Shown piece after piece: positions 1 to 6,658 of a DNA stretch of 64,000 bases. The stretch's first letter is position 1; the number at the start of each line of letters is the position of its first letter. The translations under genes and the position numbers were made by a program. The notes below the pieces were generated by a model. It saw only the letters and a program-made list of their open reading frames with translations, did no database searches and was not told the origin of the DNA. Where the stretch lies: assembly GCF_035497915.1 (NCBI RefSeq), contig NZ_DATJCS010000054.1:45796-109795 (forward strand), given 5' to 3'. This stretch comes from Serpens sp035497915 (GTDB lineage: Bacteria > Pseudomonadota > Gammaproteobacteria > Pseudomonadales > Pseudomonadaceae).

Positions 1-393
1 TTTCGCGACACCTATCAGGGCGAGCCGATCGAGACCTGCCTGCTGGTCATCGGTCGCGCCTTCCACAGCCTGATCAACAGCGAGGAATCCCTGGCCCTGC
101 ACCGCCTGATGTTCACCCTGGCCAGGCCCAATCCCCGGCTGGTCCAGCTGTTCTACGCCGCCAGCGCCCTGCGTGTGCTCGGCGAGCTGGAACGCCTGCT
201 GCGCCAGGCCGACCAGGCCGGTCAGCTGCGCGTCGCCAATCCGCGCTCGGCCGCCGAACACTTCTGCGCCCTGCTCAAGGGCGGCCACCACTTCCGCCTG
301 CTGATCGGCTGCGCCGAAGCGCAGAGCGCCGCCGAGGCCGAACACCATGTGCAGGAAGTGGTGGAGTTGTTTGTGCGGGCTTATCGGATCTGA
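1..393 (+). CDS. TetR/AcrR-family regulator, C-terminal part (5' end outside window)
   Basis: The frame is open from base 1 to the TGA at 391-393 and gives about 130 residues, so the N-terminal helix-turn-helix lies outside the window. The visible part is all helical, beginning FRDTYQGEPIETCL and ending VVELFVRAYRI. It includes a segment AAEHFCALLKGGHHFRLLIG. This layout is that of the ligand-binding and dimerisation domain of TetR proteins of the AefR-like type (inference from pattern). An ATG at 109 is internal and is not the start. The next gene on the same strand, 95 bp on, is a short-chain dehydrogenase, a common TetR neighbour, but no operator is visible here. Its ligand is unknown. Confidence 0.75.
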   Translation, partial: FRDTYQGEPIETCLLVIGRAFHSLINSEESLALHRLMFTLARPNPRLVQLFYAASALRVLGELERLLRQADQAGQLRVANPRSAAEHFCALLKGGHHFRLLIGCAEAQSAAEAEHHVQEVVELFVRAYRI

Positions 394-487
394 GCCGCCC
401 AGGAATCACTTCCATTGAGCTGGGTCGGTGCAGCGTGCGCGGCAAATCGTTAGCCTGCTCGGAGTTATCAGCACAGGAATTCACCCC

Positions 488-1228
488 ATGACCCGTCTCA
501 AGCAAAAAGTTGCCCTGATCACCGGCGCCGCCAGCGGCATTGGCCGCGCCACGGCCGAGCGCTTCGCCGTCGAGGGCGCGCGCGTAGTGATTGCCGATGT
601 CCAGGACACACTGGGCCAGCAGGCAGCCGAGGCCATCACCGCCAAAGGCGGCGTGGCCGTCTACAAGCATCTGGACGTGGCCAGCGAAGGCGACTGGCAG
701 CGGGTGGTGGCCGAAACGGTGGCCGAATTCGGCCGTCTGGATGTGCTGGTCAACAACGCCGGCATCGGCGACACCGGCCTGATCGAGGACACCGACCTGG
801 CCACCTACGACCGCGTCATCGCCATCACCCAGACCTCGGTGTTCCTCGCCCACAAGGCGGCTTCCGCGGCGCTCAAGGCCAGCGGCAACGGCTCGGTGAT
901 CAACGTCAGTTCGATGTTCGGCATTGTTGGCGGCTTCGGCGCCTCGCCGGCCTACCACGCCGCCAAGGGCGCGGTGCGCCTGCTGACCAAGAGCACCGCG
1001 CTGGCCTGGGCCAAGCAAGGCGTGCGGGTCAACTCGGTACACCCGGGCTTCGTCGATACGCCGATCCTCGGCGAGACCGACCGCCAGATGCTCGCCGAAG
1101 TCACCCCCATGGGCCGCGTCGCCGCGCCGGAAGAGCTGGCCGGGGTGATGGTGTTCCTGGCCTCGGACGACGCGTCCTTCGTCACCGGTGCCGAGTTCGT
1201 GGTGGACGGCGGGTATACCGCGCGCTAA
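488..1228 (+). CDS. SDR-family NAD(P)-dependent oxidoreductase
   Basis: A 246-residue classical short-chain dehydrogenase/reductase, cytosolic. The N-terminal cofactor motif TGAASGIG follows the first strand at about residues 12-19. NNAG lies near residue 89, and the catalytic YHAAK with the upstream serine of INVSSMFG lies near residues 155-159. The C-terminal PMGRVAAPEELAG and FVTGAEFVVDGGYTAR are typical of the FabG/3-alpha(20-beta)-hydroxysteroid dehydrogenase-like branch. The start at 488 was chosen over the upstream in-frame start at 428 because the SDR fold begins there and an AGGA lies just upstream. The substrate cannot be told. The preceding TetR regulator may control it (inference). 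Confidence 0.9.
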   Translation: MTRLKQKVALITGAASGIGRATAERFAVEGARVVIADVQDTLGQQAAEAITAKGGVAVYKHLDVASEGDWQRVVAETVAEFGRLDVLVNNAGIGDTGLIEDTDLATYDRVIAITQTSVFLAHKAASAALKASGNGSVINVSSMFGIVGGFGASPAYHAAKGAVRLLTKSTALAWAKQGVRVNSVHPGFVDTPILGETDRQMLAEVTPMGRVAAPEELAGVMVFLASDDASFVTGAEFVVDGGYTAR

Positions 1229-1245
1229 GGCGCGCCTCCGCACCT

Positions 1246-1334
1246 TGTGGGGCCGGCTTTACGCCGGCCAGCGGAGCCGAATGCCCCATCAGCGGTTTCG
1301 CCCCCCATCGGCCGGGGTAAACCCGGCCCCACAG
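1246..1334. repeat. Paired GC-rich hairpin repeat (REP-like)
   Basis: Two inverted units face each other between the SDR gene and rsmJ. The left one reads GGGGCCGGCTTTACGCCGGC and the right one carries GGCCGGGGTAAACCCGGCC. Each folds into a short GCCGGC-type hairpin with a TTTA/TAAA loop. The same units recur at 10163, 15314, 18356, 54188 and 56546, always between genes. They may act as convergent terminators or as REP-like elements; no transposase was seen. Confidence 0.7.
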
Positions 1335-1369
1335 GGACAAGGTTTTGCTTGTCCACCGCGTTGGCCGCC

Positions 1370-2134
1370 CTACCCCAGCTTCTTCAGCGCATAGATGTCG
1401 TAGCGGCTGGATTTGCCTTCCAGGCTGTAGCCTGGCTTCGGCCCGTCGATGATCGGCGCCTTGCGCGGGCGCTTGACCACCACGCGGTGGCTGGCCAGCG
1501 CCAGGGCGGCTTCCAGCAGCGCCGGCGCGTCCATGTCGTCGCCGACCAGCGGGCGGAACAGACGCATCTCCTTCTTCACCAGGGCGCTCTTGTCGCGGTG
1601 CGGGAACATCGGGTCCAGGTAGATGACCTGGGGCGGCTGGTCCGTCCACTGGCGCATCAGCTCGATGGCGTTGCCGGTCAGCAAGCGCATGCGCGCCATG
1701 ATGTCGGCGACATCCGGCGCCCGCGCGGCACGCGCCAGGCCGTCTTCCAGCAGTGCGGCGATCACCGGCTGACGCTCGATCAGTTGCACCTCGCAACCCA
1801 GCGTGGCCAGCACGAACGCATCGCGCCCCAGCCCAGCGGTGGCATCCAGGACGCGCGGGCGAATGCCGGCCTGCACGCCGACCGCCTTGGCGATCATCTG
1901 CCCGCTGCCACCGCCGTACAGCCGCCGGTGCGCCGCCGCACCCTCGACGAAATCCACGCGCACCGGTCCCGGCGCACCGGGACCCAGTTCAGCCAGCTGC
2001 AGTCCCGCCTCGCCCAGCTGCAGGGCGAACGAGGCTTCCTGGTTCATCGGCAGGTTCAGCCGCGCGGCCCACTGGCGGGCCGCCTCGTCGAAGCGGGGCT
2101 CCAGGGCCTGGACACACAACAGGGATTCGGACAT
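1370..2134 (-). CDS. rsmJ: 16S rRNA (guanine(1516)-N2)-methyltransferase RsmJ
   Basis: A 254-residue protein that methylates G1516 of 16S rRNA in the small ribosomal subunit. The SAM-binding segment LDATAGLGRDAFVLATLG, followed by the acidic VQLIERQP, and the catalytic-type YLDPMFPHRDKSALVKKEM are diagnostic of the RsmJ/YhiQ family. The length matches E. coli RsmJ (about 250 residues). The open frame extends upstream into the next gene, but MSESLLCVQALEP at 2134 is the natural start by family comparison. It runs in the same direction as the extensin-like gene, 46 bp downstream of its stop. Confidence 0.93.
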   Translation of the reverse strand: MSESLLCVQALEPRFDEAARQWAARLNLPMNQEASFALQLGEAGLQLAELGPGAPGPVRVDFVEGAAAHRRLYGGGSGQMIAKAVGVQAGIRPRVLDATAGLGRDAFVLATLGCEVQLIERQPVIAALLEDGLARAARAPDVADIMARMRLLTGNAIELMRQWTDQPPQVIYLDPMFPHRDKSALVKKEMRLFRPLVGDDMDAPALLEAALALASHRVVVKRPRKAPIIDGPKPGYSLEGKSSRYDIYALKKLG

Positions 2135-2180
2135 GGCATCGGCGAACTGAAAAAAGGCCGGGCATTGTGCCAGAGCAGGT

Positions 2181-2867
2181 TCAGCGGCACACGCCGAAGC
2201 CCCCGACCTGCAGATGGAAATGATCATGGTGCGCGGCGTCGTACTCGGGCCCCAGCACACCCTGGAAATGCTCGCAGGCCGCGTCCCGCACCGCGCGCAG
2301 GAAGCGCGCCTCGGCTCCAGCGCTCTGCCAGTGTCCGGACAGGCTGATGCTGCGGCCATCCGCCAGGCGGAAGGCGCCGACATCCAGGGCATTGGCGCTG
2401 GCGTGACGGCTCCAGCGCCGGCCGCCACCGATCCTGCGGCAGGCGAAACTGCCGAAGTGATCGACGCTCGTCACCGGCTGGCCGAGGATCTCCCTGGCCA
2501 GCGGCTGCAAGCCGTGGTGTTCGAACAGCGCATAGGACACCGCCAGCGAACAGGTAGCCAGGAAGCTGTCATTCAAGGCTGCCTCGCCGGCCTTTACCCG
2601 CACGACGTTGCGCAACGGGCAATCGGTGCCGAGCCGGCTGTCCGGCTGGCTGACATAGTCCAATTGCGAGCTGGCCAGCACCTGCGCGCAGAGCGCCGGA
2701 TCGCGGCGCAACCGCCAGAGCCGCCAGCCGCTCAGCCAGTCGGGCGGCGCGCGCACATCCAGGGGCGTGCGCGGATCCCAGCGCGGCGGCAGTTCCAGCC
2801 AGCCACGCTGCACGGCCAGCGCCAGCCCCAGCGCCACGACCAGGAGCGCCAGCCACAGCCAGCGCAC
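2181..2867 (-). CDS. Extensin-like family protein (putative periplasmic peptidase fold)
   Basis: A 228-residue protein with an N-terminal membrane anchor or uncleaved signal (residues 3-19, LWLALLVVALGLALAV) followed by an extensin-like C-terminal domain. The metal-ligand pattern of the D-Ala-D-Ala carboxypeptidase-like fold is visible as SRHASANALDVGAF and DAAHHDHFHLQVG. Four cysteines (CAQ, DCPL, TCSL, FACRR) and a late CEH suggest disulphides in the periplasm. The start is GTG with GGAG a few bases upstream, only 2 bp after the stop of the isocitrate-lyase-like gene, so the two are probably co-transcribed. The cell-wall substrate is inferred from the fold only. Confidence 0.8.
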   Translation of the reverse strand: MRWLWLALLVVALGLALAVQRGWLELPPRWDPRTPLDVRAPPDWLSGWRLWRLRRDPALCAQVLASSQLDYVSQPDSRLGTDCPLRNVVRVKAGEAALNDSFLATCSLAVSYALFEHHGLQPLAREILGQPVTSVDHFGSFACRRIGGGRRWSRHASANALDVGAFRLADGRSISLSGHWQSAGAEARFLRAVRDAACEHFQGVLGPEYDAAHHDHFHLQVGGFGVCR

Positions 2868-2869
2868 TC

Positions 2870-3703
2870 TCAGCTCCGGAACAGGTCGTTCAGGCGCTCG
2901 AAGGACATGGCCTGGCGCACTGCCTGGACGCTGCCACGGCGAGCCAGCTCGCTGGCGGCGTGGTAGAAGGCGCCGTAGGCGACCCGCGCCAGGCTGGAGC
3001 CGAGGCTGACCCTGCGCACGCCCAGCTCGAACAGGCCTTCCAGCGACATCTGCAGGCCGGGAATGCCGACTAGCACGTTGACCGGCTTGGGCGCCACGGC
3101 GCGCACCACGGCGAGAATCTGGTCGCGCTGGGTCACCCCCGGCGCGTAGAGCACGTCGGCGCCGGCCTCGGCATAGGCCTTCAGGCGCCGCAGGGTGTCG
3201 TCGATATCGGCACGCCCGTGCATGAAGTTTTCCGTGCGCGCGCAGAGCATGAAGGGGAAACCCAGGGCGCGGGCCGCCTCGGCGGCGGCATGTACCCGCT
3301 CGGCAGACTGTTCCAGTGGCAGGATCGGCGCCTGCGGATCGCCACTGGCATCCTCGATGGACGCGCCTACCAGCCCGACCCGCGCCGCCTCCTCGATGGT
3401 GCGCCGGCAGTCCTCGGCCGTCACACCGTAGCCATTTTCCAGGTCGGCAGTCACCGGCAGACCACTGGCCTGAACAATGGCGGCGGCATTGGCCAGGGCC
3501 TGCTCGCGGCTGACCTCGCCCATGCCATCCCGGTGCCCCAGCGAGAAGGCCAGCCCGGCACTGGTGGTGGCCAGGGCCTCGAAGCCCAGCCCGGCCAGCA
3601 GGCGAGCCGAGCCGGCGTCCCAGGGGTTGGGCAGCACCAGCAGGTGCGTACCGAAATGCAGATCGCGAAACACCTCGGCCCGTTGCGCTTGAGTCATCGC
3701 CAT
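2870..3703 (-). CDS. Isocitrate lyase/PEP mutase superfamily enzyme
   Basis: A 277-residue TIM-barrel enzyme of the PEP mutase/isocitrate lyase superfamily. Visible landmarks are LLVLPNPWDAGSARLL near the N-terminus, the strand TADLENGYG that carries the metal-binding acidic residues, GASIEDASGD, and FMLCARTENFMHG. The KKCGH active-site loop of true isocitrate lyase is absent, so it is more likely a lyase such as an oxaloacetate or 2-methylisocitrate-type enzyme, or an uncharacterised paralogue. The ATG at 3703 is preceded by a GGGGGAAG ribosome site. A longer open frame upstream has no such signal. It sits 2 bp before the extensin-like gene. Confidence 0.85.
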   Translation of the reverse strand: MAMTQAQRAEVFRDLHFGTHLLVLPNPWDAGSARLLAGLGFEALATTSAGLAFSLGHRDGMGEVSREQALANAAAIVQASGLPVTADLENGYGVTAEDCRRTIEEAARVGLVGASIEDASGDPQAPILPLEQSAERVHAAAEAARALGFPFMLCARTENFMHGRADIDDTLRRLKAYAEAGADVLYAPGVTQRDQILAVVRAVAPKPVNVLVGIPGLQMSLEGLFELGVRRVSLGSSLARVAYGAFYHAASELARRGSVQAVRQAMSFERLNDLFRS

Positions 3704-3726
3704 GGTCTTCCCCCGTCTAGTCGGCA

Positions 3727-4587
3727 CTAGAACAGACCCAGCTGTTCCTCCGTCGGTTCGTCGGCAATGGTCGGCAACGCAGGCAGGCCGGGCAGTCGCT
3801 GGCACAGTCCGGCATGGAAACGCCGCGCCTGTTGCGGGGCCAGCAGGTTGTCCGGGGTGTGCAGGAACACGTAGGGCCGCCGCCCTTCCTCGATCCAGCC
3901 CGCCACTTTGTCGAGCCAGGGCTCCAGATAGGTCTGGTTGGCGTCCAGATCCGGGCCGCCGATGAAGCGCACCTGCGGATGGGCGGTGAACGCCGCCGGA
4001 CGCACCGGCACACGCGGCTTCTTGGCCTGGGCGTGCAGCACGGCAGGATCGGAGGAGGTGCAGGCGAACAGCGCACGGGAATCCAGACAGATGCGCTCCA
4101 CGCCACGTTCGTGCAGCAGCCGGTTGAGCTGGCGCTCTTCCTCGCCCTTGGCAAAGAAGGCGCGGTGGCGCACTTCCACGGCCACGGCGCGTCCCTGCAG
4201 GGCATCCAGCCAGTCGCTCAGCTCATGCAGGCGTTGCGGGCCGAAGGCGGCGGAAAGCTGCAGCCAGAGCGGACTGAGCCGCTCGCCGAGCGGCGCCAGC
4301 AGGTTCAGGAATTCACGGGTGGCGCCCAGGCGCTCGCGCAGATCGCCCTCGTGGCTGATGTCACGCGGCAGCTTGGCGCAGAAGCGAAAGCCCTGCGGCA
4401 TGTGCTCGCTCCAGCGGCGCACGGTGTCGGCGGATGGCCAGGCATAGAAGGTGGTGTTGCCTTCCACGGCGTTGAAGACGCGGCAATAGTCGGCGAGGAA
4501 GTCGGCCGGCCGCGCCGACCGCGCATACAGCGAACCGCGCCAGCCCGTCTCGTTCCAGGACGGGCAGCCTAGGTAGTAGGGCAGCAT
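3727..4587 (-). CDS. DUF72 domain protein (YecE family)
   Basis: A 286-residue DUF72 protein, predicted TIM-barrel-like and of unknown biochemical role. Family landmarks are YYLGCPSWNETGWRGSLY at the start, FNAVEGNTTFYAWPSADTV, GFRFCAKLPRDISHE, VAVEVRHRAFF and the late YVFLHTPDN. The start is at MLPYYLGCP with GGGGAA upstream. It lies 23 bp upstream of the isocitrate-lyase-like gene on the same strand and may head a small operon running down to rsmJ (inference from spacing). Confidence 0.88.
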   Translation of the reverse strand: MLPYYLGCPSWNETGWRGSLYARSARPADFLADYCRVFNAVEGNTTFYAWPSADTVRRWSEHMPQGFRFCAKLPRDISHEGDLRERLGATREFLNLLAPLGERLSPLWLQLSAAFGPQRLHELSDWLDALQGRAVAVEVRHRAFFAKGEEERQLNRLLHERGVERICLDSRALFACTSSDPAVLHAQAKKPRVPVRPAAFTAHPQVRFIGGPDLDANQTYLEPWLDKVAGWIEEGRRPYVFLHTPDNLLAPQQARRFHAGLCQRLPGLPALPTIADEPTEEQLGLF

Positions 4588-4635
4588 GGAATTCCCCGAA
4601 ATGACTCGGGGCGGGATTGTAGAGGAGCCGAGGGA

Positions 4636-4935
4636 TCAGGCGTACAGGTCGATGTAATGCCGTACCGGCGCTTCATCCAGCAGCGCGGCGATGCGACTGT
4701 AGCTGGACAGGGCCTCCAGCACCTGGCCGCCGGGCGCAGCCAGGGGTGACAGGGTACGCAGCGTGCCGGGAGTACGCGCCATGCGTTCGAACTCCGCTTC
4801 GCTCGGCACCAGCGCCGTGCCCTCGATCAGCGCGGGCAGGCGGTCCATGTCGCCATCTTCGTCGACCGGGCGCGCACGGCCGGCACGCCGGGGGCGTGGC
4901 TGCTGGGAGAGAGGTTGGAATCGGTCGATACGCAT
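4636..4935 (-). CDS. Conserved hypothetical protein, 99 residues
   Basis: I do not recognise a domain. The protein is basic and proline-rich at the N-terminus (MRIDRFQPLSQQPRPRRAG), then acidic (PVDEDGDMDRLP), and ends in a predicted helix pair (QVLEALSSYSRIAALLDE). No signal peptide or membrane segment is visible. It sits between tsaB and the DUF72 gene on the same strand, 131 bp after the tsaB stop. Codon use and GC look like the neighbours. A short gene at this position next to tsaB fits the Pseudomonas order as I recall it, which supports it being real. Confidence 0.65.
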   Translation of the reverse strand: MRIDRFQPLSQQPRPRRAGRARPVDEDGDMDRLPALIEGTALVPSEAEFERMARTPGTLRTLSPLAAPGGQVLEALSSYSRIAALLDEAPVRHYIDLYA

Positions 4936-5066
4936 GGCTGAGCCTCACAGGAGCCGCAACTCTATGCAGCGGCCGGCCTCGATGCAACGCGCAGCCCGTG
5001 ACCCGCCACGCATCCTTGCGGATGAGACCGGCCGTGTCCGCCGCGGGTTCACCGCTTCGTGAGTTT

Positions 5067-5741
5067 CTAGGCTTTCGGCGTGGCGACCTGATCACGCAGG
5101 TAGACCGGCTGGGCCGCGTCGGCCGCCACGGCCTCGCCGCGCGCCCAGGCGAATTCGGCCAGGCGCAGCAGATCCTCGGCGTGCGGCAACAGGCCGGCAT
5201 CCATGCCCAGCGCCGGGCGCACGGCCAGGCGCTCGGCGTAGCCCCAGCCGGTGCCGGCGCCGAACCAGTCGCCGGCGGCGCCGCGCGGCAGCGTCACCTG
5301 TTCGGGCGGCAGTACGGCCTCGACACCGGCCAAACGCATCTCGCCCGCCTCCAGGCGATAACAGCCCCAGTACACCTCGTCCATGCGCGCATCGATGGCC
5401 GCCGCCACCTGCTCGACGCCGCGCTCGCGGTAGGCGCGCTGGGCCAGCACCGCCAGGTTGGAGATGGGCAGCACCGGACGCTGCAGGGCGAAGGCCAGGC
5501 CCTGCACCACGCCGATGGCGATACGTACCCCGGTGAAGGCGCCCGGGCCGCGCCCGAAGGCGATGGCGTCCACGGCGGACAGTGCGATGCCGGCCTCGCC
5601 GAGCAGCTCCTGCACCATGGGCAGCAGACGCTGGGCATGCAGGCGCGGGATCACGTCGTAGCGGCTGAGCAGGCGGCCCTCGTGCAGCAGGGCAACGGAG
5701 CAGGCTTCGGTGGCGGTATCCAGGGCCAGCAGGGTGGTCAT
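5067..5741 (-). CDS. tsaB: tRNA threonylcarbamoyladenosine biosynthesis protein TsaB
   Basis: A 224-residue ASKHA-fold protein that partners TsaD and TsaE in making N6-threonylcarbamoyladenosine at position 37 of ANN-decoding tRNAs. The N-terminal MTTLLALDTATEACSVALL and the FGRGPGAFTGVRIAIGVVQG segment are typical. RIGHT length for the family (E. coli 231). The start was set at MTTLLALD rather than further upstream, because the family begins there. It is separated from adk by a terminator and has its own TATAAT box, so it is probably transcribed independently. Confidence 0.95.
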   Translation of the reverse strand: MTTLLALDTATEACSVALLHEGRLLSRYDVIPRLHAQRLLPMVQELLGEAGIALSAVDAIAFGRGPGAFTGVRIAIGVVQGLAFALQRPVLPISNLAVLAQRAYRERGVEQVAAAIDARMDEVYWGCYRLEAGEMRLAGVEAVLPPEQVTLPRGAAGDWFGAGTGWGYAERLAVRPALGMDAGLLPHAEDLLRLAEFAWARGEAVAADAAQPVYLRDQVATPKA

Positions 5742-5774
5742 CGCATCGTCCGGTGGGGAAAAAAGAGGGCCGGC

Positions 5775-5780
5775 ATTATA
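5775..5780 (-). promoter_or_regulatory. Putative -10 box for tsaB
   Basis: The complement strand reads TATAAT at this position, inside a short CCGGC...GCCGG palindrome 34 bp before the tsaB start. No convincing -35 element was found at 16-18 bp, so the promoter call is tentative. Confidence 0.35.
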
Positions 5781-5810
5781 AGCCGGTCGGCCAGTTGCCT
5801 GGCCAGAAAC

Positions 5811-5838
5811 GACGACGGCCCGCAAGCGGGCCGTCGTC
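5811..5838 (-). terminator. Terminator hairpin after adk
   Basis: A perfect 13-bp inverted repeat (GACGACGGCCCGC and its complement) with a 2-base centre lies 16 bp after the adk stop. On the minus strand it is followed by GTTTC, so the U-run is weak but the stem is very strong. Confidence 0.65.
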
Positions 5839-5854
5839 GGATGCCGGGAGCCGA

Positions 5855-6502
5855 TCAGCTCAGGGCGGCGAACACCTTGGCGGTGATCTCGTCCACCGAG
5901 CCGACGCCCGGAACCAGGCTGTACTTCGGCGTGCCTTCGGCGGCCGACAGCTTCTGGTAGAAATCCACCAGCGGCTTGGTCTGCGAGTGATAGATCGACA
6001 GGCGATGACGCACGGTCTCTTCCTTGTCGTCTTCACGCTGGACCAGTTCTTCACCGGTCACATCGTCCTTGCCAGCCACTTTCGGCGGGTTGTACTCGAC
6101 GTGGTAGGTGCGACCGGAAGCCTGGTGGAAACGGCGGCCTGCCATGCGCTTGACGATCTCCTCGTCTTCCACGGCGATTTCCAGCACGTGGTCGATGGTC
6201 ACGCCGGCGGCCTTCAGGGCTTCGGCCTGCGGAATGGTGCGCGGGAAGCCGTCGAACAGGAAGCCGTTGGCGCAATCGGACTGGGTGATGCGCTCCTTGA
6301 TCAGGTCGATGATGATCTCATCGGAAACCAGGCCACCGCTGGCCATCACGTCCTTGACCTTCAGACCCAGCGGGCTGCCGGCCTTGACGGCGGCACGCAG
6401 CATGTCGCCGGTGGAGATTTGCGGGATACCGAACTTTTCGGTGATGAAACGGGCCTGGGTACCTTTGCCGGCACCGGGCGCACCCAGCAGAATCACACGC
6501 AT
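5855..6502 (-). CDS. adk: Adenylate kinase
   Basis: A 215-residue long-type adenylate kinase that interconverts ATP + AMP and 2 ADP in the cytosol. The P-loop GAPGAGKGTQ is at residues 7-16. The AMP-binding STGDMLR, the FDGFPRTIPQ segment and the LID region (GRRFHQASGRTYHVEYNPPK) follow. The LID lacks the four-cysteine zinc site, as usual in Gram-negatives. Start at MRVILLGAPG with AGGAG 10 bp upstream. The length equals the family standard. Promoter and terminator are both visible, so it looks monocistronic. Confidence 0.97.
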   Translation of the reverse strand: MRVILLGAPGAGKGTQARFITEKFGIPQISTGDMLRAAVKAGSPLGLKVKDVMASGGLVSDEIIIDLIKERITQSDCANGFLFDGFPRTIPQAEALKAAGVTIDHVLEIAVEDEEIVKRMAGRRFHQASGRTYHVEYNPPKVAGKDDVTGEELVQREDDKEETVRHRLSIYHSQTKPLVDFYQKLSAAEGTPKYSLVPGVGSVDEITAKVFAALS

Positions 6503-6603
6503 CGTGGTAATGCTCCTTTTGGTAAACAAGAAGTCTAATAGCCCGTCAGAGGGCCAACCCGTTATAAGGGGCTGGGCAGTGGCGCGACCGAAAATGGTCG
6601 ATC

Positions 6604-6632
6604 AAGATACACAGCGCCTATCCCGCGTACAA
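6604..6632 (-). promoter_or_regulatory. Sigma70-type promoter for adk
   Basis: On the minus strand TTGTAC (6632-6627), a 17-bp spacer and TATCTT (6609-6604) form a good housekeeping promoter. The predicted leader to the adk start is about 95 nt and contains a small CGACC-GAAAAT-GGTCG hairpin. Confidence 0.5.
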
Positions 6633-6658
6633 GCGCCACCCCGGCGCCACTCCTTCCC

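Noticed and set aside
109..393. A complete 94-residue gene at the left edge.
   Set aside because: The same frame is open to base 1 and the preceding residues continue the TetR C-terminal fold, so the Met at 109 is internal.
275..1243. A minus-strand open frame opposite the SDR gene.
   Set aside because: The SDR motifs are all in the plus frame; the minus frame has no family pattern.
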